In this document: positions 1 to 8,672 of the stretch, in pieces | Position numbering within the stretch: the first letter of the stretch is position 1 | How the letters are laid out: each line of letters starts with the position of its first letter | Origin: DATARH01 sp963773625 | GTDB taxonomy: Bacteria > Pseudomonadota > Alphaproteobacteria > ATCC43930 > CGMCC-115725 | DNA length: 64,000 nt | Direction: 5' to 3' | NCBI GenBank assembly: GCA_963773625.1 | Contig: CAVZCJ010000010.1 | Coordinates: forward strand, 1-64,000 | The notes under the pieces: generated by a model | The model's input: only the letters and a program-made list of their open reading frames with translations | Told to the model about the DNA's origin: nothing | The model's database searches: none | Position numbers and translations under genes: made by a program

Positions 1-149
1 CGTGAAGGTCGGTCCTTTTGATGCCGATCGATGCCGGCTATAGCTGGGCCGAAAGCCCGGCAATCCATATCTTTTTCATCGTCGTCTCAGCGATCGCGGT
101 GCCCATCTGGGTCTTCAGAATGGCCAAGCGATTAAAGACGCGTCTGTCT

Positions 150-1088
150 TTAGGAGCTGAGCGCCTGTCCAGCAGCAGCACTGCGACCGGCGCGAGGGCG
201 CAGTCGTTTCTCGCCAAGGAACAGGAGGATCGGCGAGGCGATAAAGATCGACGACGATGTGCCGACGACAATGCCGAAAATGATCGCTATTGCGAAGCCG
301 CGCAGGATTTCGCCGCCAATAAGCGCCAGCGGCAGGATAGACAATAAAACGGTCAGCGAGGTCGCCACGGTACGTCCGAGTGTCTGATTGATGCTGAGAT
401 CGATCAGCTCCCGCAGCGGCATCGCCGCGTGGCGGCGCAGGTTCTCGCGGATGCGATCGTAAACAACCACCTTATCGGTCACCGAGTAGCCAATCAGGAT
501 CAGCAGGGCAGCGACAGCATTGAGGTCGAATTCGAGCCGGGTTACCGCGAAAAATCCGACAGTCTTTGTCACGTCCAAGATCAACGTGACCACGACGCCG
601 ACCCCGAATTGCCAATCGAAGCGAAACCAGATATAGGCGAGCACTGCCGCAAAGGCGAGCGCGGTCGCCAATAGTCCGTCACGGAACAGTTCCTCGCTGA
701 CCTTGGCGCCGACCACTTCAAGCCGGCGCAACTGGGTTCCTGGCAAGGTATGTGCAATCTGCTCAATAAGGCGACGCTGGGCATTATCCGGCTGCGCCTG
801 CGCATCAAACCGCACCAGAAGCTCATCGGGCGAACCAAATTGCTGGACCCTGATGTCGCCAAAGCCGAGTGGCTCGAGCGCCTGGCGGATCGTCTCGGGT
901 GGGGTCGGCGATGGCGTGCGCAGCTCCGCGACAACCCCACCTCGAAAATCGACGCCGAGATTGAGCCCGGGATAAAAAAACAGAATGACGGAAAGCGTAC
1001 TGAGTACTGCGGACGTAATCACCCCGGCGAACCGGCCGCGCATAAACTTAATCTTCGTATTGTCGGGGACTAGCCGGAGCAGGCGCAT
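150..1088 (-). CDS. secF: Protein-export membrane protein SecF
   Basis: SecF is the inner-membrane partner of SecD and uses the proton motive force to help pull preproteins across the SecYEG channel. The 312-residue product shows the N-terminal helix, the GVDFRGG signature near residue 47, a periplasmic domain to about residue 120, and five further membrane segments that include ILIGYSVTDKVVVYDRIREN, the conserved SecD/SecF core motif. Length is normal for a stand-alone SecF. ATG at 1088 is preferred because a GGAG lies about 11 bases upstream; a GTG at 1100 is also in frame but has no spaced ribosome site. secD is not inside the window and would be expected upstream, but the adjacent + strand genes are unrelated. 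Confidence 0.93.
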   Translation of the reverse strand: MRLLRLVPDNTKIKFMRGRFAGVITSAVLSTLSVILFFYPGLNLGVDFRGGVVAELRTPSPTPPETIRQALEPLGFGDIRVQQFGSPDELLVRFDAQAQPDNAQRRLIEQIAHTLPGTQLRRLEVVGAKVSEELFRDGLLATALAFAAVLAYIWFRFDWQFGVGVVVTLILDVTKTVGFFAVTRLEFDLNAVAALLILIGYSVTDKVVVYDRIRENLRRHAAMPLRELIDLSINQTLGRTVATSLTVLLSILPLALIGGEILRGFAIAIIFGIVVGTSSSIFIASPILLFLGEKRLRPRAGRSAAAGQALSS

Positions 1089-1334
1089 CGCAAAATGCAC
1101 TCCATAACGGGCACCATTGATCGGTGTGCCGCGCTAGCGAAGCCGCTTTCGCATAAAAAATCGATGCTGATTGAAATATCAGAACATAAAGGACTGTATG
1201 CGGCAGCATTGGATTGCGTGCCGTATTCGCAGCGACCGCTCATTTTTTTATGGGTATGGGATCGAATTCATCTCGAATTTTTATGGCGAAACGCTTTCAT
1301 ATGAGGGCATTGTGAACAGACCCGGTTAACCGCG

Positions 1335-1550
1335 ATGGCCGATTTTGCCCCGCGACGCGTCTACCAAGCCCACCATTTTGACATCCGACACGATCGCCAC
1401 GGCCATTGGATCGCCCGCGACCGCGACGGGCTTAGCGGCGGTACTTTCCTTTCCCGCCAGGATGCCATCCGCTTCGCCCTATTCGAGACAGGCGGCGATC
1501 CCACCTATGTGCACGAGGGGAGAACCGCGCCGCACAGAGGGCCCCGGTAA
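1335..1550 (+). CDS. Small hypothetical protein, 71 aa
   Basis: A short basic protein rich in His and Arg with the phrase WIARDRDGLSGGTF followed by FLSRQDAIRFALFE, the layout of small bacterial proteins that modulate a strand-turn-helix fold. No function can be assigned. Its TAA stop overlaps the ATG of the next gene (TAATG), so the pair is probably translationally coupled and co-transcribed. The 235-base gap upstream, back to secF, is locally AT-richer and holds the divergent promoters. Confidence 0.6.
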   Translation: MADFAPRRVYQAHHFDIRHDRHGHWIARDRDGLSGGTFLSRQDAIRFALFETGGDPTYVHEGRTAPHRGPR

Positions 1551-1975
1551 TGTTGCTGGTTCCCGTCGAAGATCGTCAGTCCAAGCAGCGCCTTGCCGCA
1601 GACCGCGTTTTTCTGAGATCCGACGACAAAGGCTGCACGTTATGCCGGCCAGATTCTGAACGGCGATTTCCCGATGTGCGAACGGCGATCGATTGCGTTC
1701 GCCAATCCCGCGAGATGGGAGCAGCTACTATCGAGATTTGGCAGGACGGCGAATATATCTGCTGTGTAACGCCGTTATTGTCACCGCGCGGTCAAGCCGA
1801 TATCGCCAACAATTCTGCTCCGTGGTTGGTTTCGGATGCCGGGCTCGCCGCGGCCGAGCGGTACGCCAATCGGATTGCGCAGATATTGGTGGCGACCGCG
1901 GGCCCGCTGTTTTGGCTAGCGCTCCTGGCGGTCCTGATCGCCGCGAGCCTCGGGTGGCACCTCCTTCGTCCCTGA
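1550..1975 (+). CDS. Hypothetical protein with C-terminal membrane anchor, 141 aa
   Basis: The N-terminal 100 residues are soluble and include two cysteines in a CTLCRPD context and a segment (VRQSREMGAATIEIWQDGEYICCV) resembling small alphaproteobacterial hypothetical proteins. Residues 111-138 form one strong transmembrane helix, so it is probably a tail-anchored inner-membrane protein. It starts inside the stop codon of the preceding 71-aa gene. Function unknown. Confidence 0.6.
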   Translation: MLLVPVEDRQSKQRLAADRVFLRSDDKGCTLCRPDSERRFPDVRTAIDCVRQSREMGAATIEIWQDGEYICCVTPLLSPRGQADIANNSAPWLVSDAGLAAAERYANRIAQILVATAGPLFWLALLAVLIAASLGWHLLRP

Positions 1976-2223
1976 TAACCGGCCGCGCAGCGGGTACCGC
2001 CGGTCGGCAGCGACCCGAGGCTGGCGGCCGCGGCCGCTTCATCCTGGTGCCCCGCTTTGACGCGCGTTGGGCGATCATCGACCGTGAGTTCAAATACGAT
2101 GTTGTGGTGTTTTGTTCCGACCGAAAAGAGGCAGAGATCTTCCTGGCAGCGCTGAACCTTGAAGTGCCGTCGCGGGTCAAACGCTGGTCGCGCTCGATGC
2201 CGCTTCGCCCCAACCCAGCATGA
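1954..2223 (+). CDS. Small hypothetical protein, about 89 aa
   Basis: The reading frame holds a conserved-looking stretch, FILVPRFDARWAIIDREF, followed by VVVFCSDRKEAEIFLAALN, typical of small DUF-type proteins. The start is uncertain: a GTG at 1954 overlaps the end of the preceding gene by 22 bases, and no clear ribosome site is visible. It may be the third gene of the 1335-2223 unit. Confidence 0.4.
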   Translation: MAPPSSLITGRAAGTAGRQRPEAGGRGRFILVPRFDARWAIIDREFKYDVVVFCSDRKEAEIFLAALNLEVPSRVKRWSRSMPLRPNPA

Positions 2224-2303
2224 GTACGCGAGAGCGAGGTCCAGATTTGGAGTCGGCCGCCTCGCGCGTCGCTCGATGAGGACGTCAGGACCACCTGAGC
2301 GTG

Positions 2304-2612
2304 CTAGCTGGTGATCGCACTTACAAAGCGCATCAGCGCCGCAAGGCCAAGAAACGCAACACTCTCGTCCCACACAGTCAGCGAGCAGGGGTCTAGTCCC
2401 CGGCGTTGAAACAGGCCCATCAAGGCCGCAAAGACAAAATTCCAACCGCAAAAGAGTGCCAATGCTCCTGCGAGCGGATAACCACGCGATGCGGCAAACG
2501 CCACCGCGAACAGGATCACCAAAAGTAGCTTGCGACCGAAAATCCGCAGCCGCAGCAACGAGACTTGGTCAAGCGACGCAAGCGACTGAGCAACTATCCC
2601 ATCGATTTTCAT
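2304..2612 (-). CDS. Small integral membrane protein, 102 aa
   Basis: From the ATG at 2612 the product has two clear hydrophobic segments (about residues 28-42 and 46-68) and a weaker third near the C-terminus. A longer frame reaches 2843, but its extra 77 residues are arginine-rich and out of character, so the internal start is chosen. Function unknown. It faces the 1335-2223 genes tail to tail. Confidence 0.5.
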   Translation of the reverse strand: MKIDGIVAQSLASLDQVSLLRLRIFGRKLLLVILFAVAFAASRGYPLAGALALFCGWNFVFAALMGLFQRRGLDPCSLTVWDESVAFLGLAALMRFVSAITS

Positions 2613-2800
2613 CGGCGCGCTTCCGGTCGTGCGTGAGGCTGAAACGAATGTCCCGGGCGCGGCCGGCGTGCTACGACCGATTTGTCGTTGCCGCACACGC
2701 GCAGCGGGACTTCTGCCACCGTTCCGGTAACAACGACACGGGACAGCCCCTTTGTCGAGCTCGGACGATCGAATGATCGCAGTTGTCATTAGACAGATCT

Positions 2801-3010
2801 TTAGTGAACTTCGACATAGTGCGCCATTCTCATGAAATGACATTTAGAACATAAAAATTCGATGTGGATAAGTCTTCCGCAAAATAAACATCTCTTGTGG
2901 GAGGCGCCGGTCAAGCGTTTCTGATCGACTCCAACGATTTTATGAAATCGCTCGCCGATCGATATGGATTCTTTATACGGGAATTTCGATATTTCACCGT
3001 ACTCGGGCAC
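2801..3010 (-). CDS. Possible small zinc-ribbon-like ORF, 69 aa
   Basis: An AT-richer frame whose middle reads CLFCGRLIHIEFLCSKC, i.e. CxxC-x10-CxxC, a spacing that can bind zinc. There is no family match that I recognise and no clear ribosome site. It occupies the otherwise empty 2613-3072 stretch. It could equally be chance. Confidence 0.2.
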   Translation of the reverse strand: MPEYGEISKFPYKESISIGERFHKIVGVDQKRLTGASHKRCLFCGRLIHIEFLCSKCHFMRMAHYVEVH

Positions 3011-3072
3011 GGTCGCGCCCTACGCGAGCGCAGCCCGGCTTTTCGTGTGGCACTCAATAACGGGGAGATCCC

Positions 3073-3175
3073 ATGAGCGATCTCGTCGACATCGCCCTTC
3101 CGACCAACGCTCAAAAGGCCGCCGAGGCCCTGGGGCTGAGGGTACAGCGGAACATCAGCAGCGGCGCCTGGGTAC
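3073..3175 (+). pseudogene. 5' fragment of an unrecognised gene cut by the IS256 copy
   Basis: A GGGGAG six bases before an ATG opens a reading frame starting MSDLVDIALPTNAQKAAEAL that runs straight into the IS256 end at 3176. It looks like a genuine gene start, but only about 35 codons remain and the family is not recognisable. No target duplication joins it to the sequence beyond 4571, so the partner half may have been lost in a rearrangement. Confidence 0.35.
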
Positions 3176-4571
3176 GCCCGTGTCCCTGGTGATGGTGTAG
3201 GAGGCCGTTGACCGGCCCGCCGGAGTGACCGCCACGAGTTGGCGCAGGTGGGCCGGTCAGCGGCCACCGCGGTGATCCTGAGTAGGGTTGGGTTGCAACA
3301 CGAACTCTGACCGAGGATCACCACGATGACCGACGACAAGATCGCCCTTCGTGAGCTTTTGGAGAAGGGTTCCGACGCGACATTCCTGCGCGAGATGATC
3401 GGCTTTGCCGCCCAACGTCTGATGGAGTTGGAGAGCGAAGTCCTATGCGGCGCTGGGGACGGCGAGCGCAGCGCGGAGCGACGCAACCAGCGCAACGGCT
3501 ACCGTGACCGCGACTGGGAGACCCGTGCGGGTACGGTCGAGCTGCGCATCCCGAAGCTGCGGCGCGGCAGCTACTTCCCGACCTTCCTGAACCTCGTCGC
3601 CTGGCGAGAAGGCGCTGACTGCGTGGTCCAGGAAGCCTACGTCCAGGGCATCTCGACCCGCTCGGTGGACGACTGGTGCGGGCGATGGGAATGGAAGGTA
3701 TCTCCAAGAGCCAGGTCTCGCGCCTGTGCGGCGAGATCGACGAGCGGGTGCAGACGTTCCTCAGCCGCCGATCGAGGGCGAGTGGCCTTATGTCTGCTCG
3801 ACGCCACCTACGTCAAAGCCAGACGCGACCACCACATCGTCTCGGTGCGGTGATCGTCGCCGTCGGCGTGAACACCGACGGAAGGCGCGAGGTGCTCGGC
3901 ATGACGGTCGGCCACAGCGAGGCCGAGCCTTTTGGGTGGAGTTCCTGCGCAGCCTGGCACGTCGCGGCCTGCGCGGGACGAAGCTAGTGATCTCGGACGC
4001 GCACGAGGGGCTGAAGACCGCCATCGTCAAGGTTCTGAGGGCCACCTGGCAGCGCTGCCGCGTCCACTTCATGCGCAACGCGCTCGCCTATGCAGGCAAG
4101 ACCCAACGGCGCATCGTCTCCGCCTGGGTCGGCACTGCCTTCGCCCGACGATGCGCCGGCGGCTAGAAAGCAATGGCGCGAGGTCGCAGACCAGGCCAGG
4201 CCGCGTGTGCCGAAGCTCGCTGCGCTGATGGATGACGCCGAAGCCGATGTGCTGGCCTACATGGGCTTCCCGGCCCAGCATCGCGCCAAGCTGCACAGCA
4301 CTAATCCGCTCGAGCGGCTCAACGGCGAGATCAAGCGACGCAGCGAGGTTGTCGGCATCTTCCCCAACGAGGCTGCCGTGATCCGATTGATCGGTGCTTT
4401 GCTGCTGGAACAGAACGACGAATGGGCCGTCCAGCGCGCCCGCTACATGACCCTGGAAACCATCGCTCCGCTGAGCGATGCTCCCGTCGTCAGTCTGCCG
4501 ACAGTGGCGGCCTGATCGAGCAGCCAACGCTGCTCAGGATAGCCGCTCTTACACCACGCCGGGGCACGACC
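3176..4571 (+). mobile_element. IS256-family element, copy 1 (decayed)
   Basis: Ends are defined by comparison with two related copies at 43302 and 44876. The left end carries GTGTCCCTGGTGATGGTGTA and the right end its imperfect inverse (TACACCACGCCGGGGCAC). Unlike the other two copies, no 8-9 bp target duplication flanks it, which suggests recombination or flank decay after insertion. Confidence 0.8.
3326..4515 (+). pseudogene. IS256-family (mutator-type) transposase, multiply frameshifted
   Basis: Read across frames, this is the roughly 395-residue DDE transposase starting MTDDKIALRELLEKG. Recognisable blocks include the first Asp region (degraded here to LLDATYVKARRDHH), the second (VISDAHEGLKTAIVKVL) and the Glu region (NPLERLNGEIKRRSEVVG). 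Several small indels between about 3600 and 4170 break it into four overlapping frames, so no active transposase is expected. Confidence 0.85.
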
Positions 4572-4699
4572 GAATTCCGCGCGACGAAGCCGAGATCGCA
4601 GTCGAATGCCTGCGTGATTGGGGCATTGCGGCGCGGATCGTCGTGAGGGAGCCGGACGGTGAGCCGCCGTCGGCCCCTAATGTACGGCGCGCGGCATAG
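4572..4699 (+). pseudogene. 3' gene remnant after the IS256 copy
   Basis: Directly after the IS right end an open frame encodes DEAEIAVECLRDWGIAARIV and ends with a TAG near 4699. It has the composition of a real small alphaproteobacterial protein but has lost its start. It may or may not be the other half of the fragment at 3073; frame and missing target duplication do not prove it. Confidence 0.3.
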
Positions 4700-4742
4700 T
4701 GCATCATCGACTTATCGCTAAATTGGGACCTGATAGGGAACA

Positions 4743-4979
4743 ATGACAAGGGACCAGAGGCCGTCAGCATACGGCTCGTTTGGCGCGGACCCGTCTCCCC
4801 CACTCACGCCGGCCCTGCCGGCAAATTACTACCGCAAGCATGCGGAGCGTGTACGGCGGCTGGCTGCTGATGCGACCACGCCTGCGGTCAAAAGCCATCT
4901 CCTACAAGCGGCGCTCCAATACGAACGACTTGCGGAAAGGGCTAACGTGGCGACTCGCATAGGAGCGGACTCCGGCTGA
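4743..4979 (+). CDS. Small hypothetical protein, 78 aa
   Basis: The segment YYRKHAERVRRLAADA, followed by SHLLQAALQYERLAER, is characteristic of a very common short alphaproteobacterial family of unknown function, predicted as two amphipathic helices. The N-terminal 28 residues are Pro-rich and probably disordered. It stands alone between an IS remnant and a dispersed repeat. Confidence 0.6.
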   Translation: MTRDQRPSAYGSFGADPSPPLTPALPANYYRKHAERVRRLAADATTPAVKSHLLQAALQYERLAERANVATRIGADSG

Positions 4980-5082
4980 TTGGACGCAGGAGGCCGCGGA
5001 TTGCCGCCGGTATCGCGGATACCGACTGCGCCACCTCACACTCCAGGCTACTGGCCACTACTAGGGCTCATGGAGTGGAGGT

Positions 5083-5204
5083 CTGCTTCGGGGCAACACC
5101 GGCCGGCTAAGACCGCGATAACGAAAGGCCGCTCAGGGTTCGCAAACCGGTCGTTCGAAGCGAGGCACGCCGACGGCTGCATAGCGCCGTAAGCGGACCT
5201 GGCC
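5083..5204 (+). repeat. Dispersed intergenic repeat, family A, copy 1
   Basis: This roughly 120-base stretch is clearly related to 34209-34330. The best shared core is GCAAACCGGTCGTTCGAAGC, followed by a matching CGACGGCTGCATAGCGCCG and AAGCGG. It lies in the 370-base gap between the 78-aa gene and the iminopeptidase; nothing else is seen in that gap. Confidence 0.6.
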
Positions 5205-5350
5205 ACAACGAAGCGGGCGACGCGATGACACATCGAGGGGTGCGATACCGTCTCGTTGAACGACAGCGCCCACCATTTGGGTAAACTGCTGCTGGCTAGC
5301 GCCTTCTCGCACTGGCAACCTGGCTCCCACGTATCGCAGAAATCATCTCC

Positions 5351-6485
5351 GTGGATCAAATCACCCAGACAGCCGCGCCGGACAATGCGGGCGCAGAACG
5401 AACTCGGGACCCGCCGCCCTTCATCCGGTCCGGCCACCTGGCCGCGGCGGGATTTTCGGAACATCGGATCTACTGGGAGGAATATGGCTCACTCGCCGGC
5501 GAGCCGGTCATCGTCATGCATGGCGGACCTGGCGCGAGCAGCCAGACCTCGTTAGCCCGATTTTTTGATCCGCAGCGGTACCGCGTCATCCTTTTCGACC
5601 AGCGTGGTTGCGGCAAGAGCACACCCAGTGCGAGCGACAATGACGCAACGCCAGCGCTCACGGATAATACGACCCAGCACCTGATTGACGATGTGTCGGC
5701 GCTGCGCCACGAGCTGAACATCAACGACAAAATGCATGTTTTCGGCGGCAGCTGGGGCAGCACTCTCGCCCTGGCCTACGCGATTGCGCATCCCCAAATA
5801 GTGCAGAACCTGATCCTGCGCGGCGTCCGTTTGTGCCGCAGAACAGACGTCGATTATTTCTTTCAGGGGAATGCCGCCGAATTTGCAGCGGACCCGCTCG
5901 CCATGCCGACGCCGGGCGCCTATCTGGATTTCCCTTCGGCTTGGCGGCACTTCGTTGATGTCGTTCCGCCGGAAGATCGGGGAGATGTCGTCAAAGGGCT
6001 GGCCAAGGTACTCTTCGCGCCGTCGCGGACCGACACCCAACGAGCGCAACAAATGAAAGTCGCCTCGGCCTGCATCGCCTGGGAAGGCAGCGCTAGCCGC
6101 CTCAAGCGCGACGAAAACAGCCATGGGCAGGCAAATCAAAAATATGCTCTGACTGCCGCAAAAATCATGGTCCACTACATGATCCATGGCGGGTTTCTCG
6201 CTACCGGCAAAGAGGCCGACCGCGACAACAACTATATTCTCGACCATGTCGCCCCGGCTGAGGGACATCCCCATCCACATTGTGCACGGGCGATACGACC
6301 GGGTGTGCCACCTCTACCAAGCGGAAGCCTTGGTTCGAGCCTTGCGCAGTGCTGGCAATAGCGCGGTCAACTATTTCATCACGACGGCCGGGCACGCGAG
6401 TTTCGAGCCCGAGACCGACACCCGGCTCCGTATGATCATGGACGGACTGCCACCGATGACCCCGCCCGAGACAGCGCCGTTTTAG
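5351..6485 (+). CDS. pip: Prolyl iminopeptidase (one frameshift)
   Basis: An alpha/beta-hydrolase of peptidase family S33 that releases N-terminal proline from peptides. It shows the oxyanion motif HGGPGA, the family motif DQRGCGKS and the nucleophile elbow GGSWGS; the downstream frame supplies HIVHGRYDRVC (Asp region) and TAGHAS (catalytic His). Reading shifts by one base near 6252, where CCCC appears to replace CCC; otherwise the domain is complete. The GTG at 5351 gives a rather long N-terminus and is uncertain. Either a recent pseudogene or a homopolymer error. Confidence 0.8.
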
Positions 6486-6598
6486 GATCAGACGGACAGC
6501 TTCGGCTCTCGCTCCTGGCTTGAACATGCTCCAAATGCCCGGTCTTGGCCCGACGGTGCAGCCCAGCATTCTTTCCGCAACGGGTCAGCTTTCAGTTC

Positions 6599-6661
6599 AG
6601 GCAGCGGACCTTCGCCAGAGCATCCGGCAACGGGCGCGACGCGCCGAAACCAGCCATTCGC
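6599..6661 (+). repeat. Dispersed intergenic repeat, family B, diverged copy
   Basis: GCGGACCTTCGCCAGAGC followed by CGACGCGCCGAAACCAGCC and ATTCGCA resembles the better copies at 14222 and 29839. It sits in the gap between the iminopeptidase and the cspA operon, where no gene is visible. Confidence 0.35.
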
Positions 6662-6703
6662 AGGGGCGCGAGTAGACGCCTGGGCACCCTCTCCAGGGAG
6701 ACG

Positions 6704-6940
6704 TTATAGCTTTGACGCCAGGACAGTGAGCTGACCGTCGACGCGGGAAACCTTGTCAACGGTCGCAAGGACGATCTTATCCTCGAAGGTGAATGCGATT
6801 TCCCCCGCAAGGTCGACCAGATAGCCCTTATGTAGGGTCACATCGACCACGCCGAGGTCGCGGTGATTGAGATCGATCCCGCGCTTTAACCACAAATGCA
6901 CCCGGTAGGAGTCCGCGCGGTCCGACCTGTCTCCGGACAC
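6704..6940 (-). CDS. Hypothetical protein in the cspA operon, 78 aa
   Basis: The GTG start at 6940 is only five bases after the cspA stop codon, so the two are almost certainly one transcript. The product is a short, mixed strand-rich protein (LWLKRGIDLNHRDLGVVDV) with no recognised family, no cysteines and no membrane segment. Function unknown; the position suggests expression together with the cold-shock protein. Confidence 0.5.
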   Translation of the reverse strand: MSGDRSDRADSYRVHLWLKRGIDLNHRDLGVVDVTLHKGYLVDLAGEIAFTFEDKIVLATVDKVSRVDGQLTVLASKL

Positions 6941-6945
6941 CGACG

Positions 6946-7152
6946 TTATTTTGTCTGCAGATTGACCGCGGAGCTCTTACCATCCCGGCCGGCCTCGATC
7001 TCATAGCTCAGCTTCTGGCCTTCTTGGAGGCCGAGGATGCCGGCGCGCTCAACCGCGCTGATGTGGACGAACACGTCCTTCGACCCGTCATCGGGCTGGA
7101 TGAAGCCATAACCCTTTTGCGCGTTGAACCACTTCACGGTGCCGTTGGCCAT
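6946..7152 (-). CDS. cspA: Cold-shock domain protein CspA
   Basis: A 68-residue single CSD OB-fold protein with both nucleic-acid-binding motifs, KGYGFI (RNP1) and DVFVHI (RNP2). It binds single-stranded nucleic acid and acts as an RNA chaperone. The ATG has a strong ribosome site (AGAGGAGAGG) at the proper distance. It is the first gene of a two-gene operon. Confidence 0.95.
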   Translation of the reverse strand: MANGTVKWFNAQKGYGFIQPDDGSKDVFVHISAVERAGILGLQEGQKLSYEIEAGRDGKSSAVNLQTK

Positions 7153-7473
7153 TTACCTCTCCTCTCACGGGACGATCGTCGCCAGCCCGTCGCGGCGACA
7201 GGATACAGACTGAGAGTCCGTTTTGGGTGGATATCGTTCTCTAATGGGTCAAGGGGCAGCGGCTCGGTTGTGAGCGATATCGACGCTGTCGGGTGTCTGC
7301 GTTCTCTACGTGCTCAAGTGGCACTTGATGGGATCAGCTGGGTGCAGAGCGGCTCGGTTGAAATCGCAGTCGGCCAATTTGGCCGCATGCTACAGAATCC
7401 ACGCCGTCATCTGCTCCCTCCCTCGGGCGTCGCTCCGCTCGGGAGCTCGGTTCGACCTCCTGTCTGCTGGCCG

Positions 7474-8487
7474 TTAGGCAGGTTTGAACTCGGTGCCGTG
7501 TCGCAGCATGGCGTGCATGATAATGGCCAGGCGCCGTGCGAGCGCGATCCGCGCCTTTCGCATCGTTGATCGTTTGGCGATCGCGAAGGCCCAGTCCTTG
7601 AGCTTCAGCGCCCCCTTGTAGCGCGTCAGCATGACGTTGGCGGCCTCGTACAAAAGGGTCCGCACCCGCCGATCGCCGCACTTCGAGATGCTGCCGGTGT
7701 AGTCGACCTCGCCCGACTGATAGCGCCGAGGCACCAGACCAAGATAGGCGCCAATGTCGCGGGATCGCCTGAAGCGGCCGGGATCGTCAATTGCGGCTGT
7801 GAAGGCAAGTGCGGTGAGCTGGCCGACACCGGGGATCGTCATCAGTCGGCGGCAAGCGGCGGATGCTCTCACCAGCTGCCTGATATCCGCATCGATCGCC
7901 GCGACGGCGGCGAGCACGGCGACACGTGCCGCGACCAGGCCGCGCATAGCGGCGGACAGACCGGCAATGCCCTCGCTTGCCCGCAGCGCCTGCCTGACGA
8001 AGGCGGCTGTTAACGCACGGGGCAGTCGGACGCCGAACACCACGGCAAGGCCGCGGATCTGGTTCTCGAGGGTGACCCGCTGGCCGACCAGCTTCTTACG
8101 AGCGATGATCAGCGATCGCAGAGCGTGCGCCGGCAGCGACTTCACATGAACCGGCTTGAAGAAGCCGGTACGGGCGAGATGTGCCAGGCCGCGTGCATCG
8201 TTGCGGTCGGTCTTGTGCGTCGCCAGCGACTTCAGCGCCTGATAGGCCTGCCGGCTCTCGATGCAGACGATGGGCAATCCCAGCTGGCTCAGGCCGTGGT
8301 AGAGCATCGGCGCCATCCGGCCGGTCTCGAACACGATCCGCCTGCAAGCTGGAGCTTGTGCGAGTGCCGCTGCGATGTCGGCAGGCGTCGATGGCACCTT
8401 CACCTCGAGCGTGACGGCACCGTCTCGGTTCATCACACACACGTGCGTCTCAGCCATCGAGACATCCAAGCCAGCAAAATACTCCAT
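7474..8487 (-). CDS. IS110-family transposase (DEDD recombinase)
   Basis: From the ATG at 8487, which has AGGAG eight bases upstream, the product is 337 residues and appears intact. The N-terminal RuvC-like DEDD set is visible: Asp8 in FAGLDVS, Glu54 in VFETGR, Asp94 and Asp97 in HKTDRNDARG. The C-terminal IS116/IS110/IS902 domain follows with IPGVGQLTALAF and the serine motif TGSISKCGDRRVRTLLYEAA. A longer frame to 8598 translates the 5' non-coding end and is not used. Confidence 0.92.
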   Translation of the reverse strand: MEYFAGLDVSMAETHVCVMNRDGAVTLEVKVPSTPADIAAALAQAPACRRIVFETGRMAPMLYHGLSQLGLPIVCIESRQAYQALKSLATHKTDRNDARGLAHLARTGFFKPVHVKSLPAHALRSLIIARKKLVGQRVTLENQIRGLAVVFGVRLPRALTAAFVRQALRASEGIAGLSAAMRGLVAARVAVLAAVAAIDADIRQLVRASAACRRLMTIPGVGQLTALAFTAAIDDPGRFRRSRDIGAYLGLVPRRYQSGEVDYTGSISKCGDRRVRTLLYEAANVMLTRYKGALKLKDWAFAIAKRSTMRKARIALARRLAIIMHAMLRHGTEFKPA

Positions 8488-8560
8488 GTGCGGTTCTCCT
8501 CTTCCAATGACGGAGCCGATCCTATCGGCCTCCGGTGAAGAGCCGCCGCCCATTACCCGA

Positions 8561-8575
8561 TGTTGAAAAAGTCGG
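8561..8575 (+). repeat. Solo terminal repeat of another IS beside the IS110
   Basis: TGTTGAAAAAGTCGG matches the terminal inverted repeats of the IS1182 element at 28274-29804 at 13-14 of 15 positions, but no partner end or second transposase lies here. The IS110 may have used an IS end as its target. Confidence 0.4.
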
Positions 8576-8672
8576 CCAGCGTTTTCTGAATCGGTCATTC
8601 GCGTGACGCCGCTAGGTCGGGAAGTCTCGTCGATCGTTGGGGTTTAGGAGCCGCTGGGCGCGATCAACAGAG

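Larger units (their letters stand above)
7474..8600 (-). mobile_element. IS110-family element (approximate extent)
   Basis: IS110 elements lack long terminal inverted repeats, so the borders are not visible; the extent covers the transposase and its roughly 110-base 5' non-coding end. In IS110-group elements that end carries the bridge RNA that directs target choice. The 320-base stretch between 7153 and 7473 holds no gene and may contain the other end. Confidence 0.6.

Noticed and set aside
18..347. Frame beginning with a hydrophobic CorA-like segment
   Set aside because: One plausible helix, but it has no stop until it overlaps the secF 3' end and no Walker or GMN-type motif; too weak to call.
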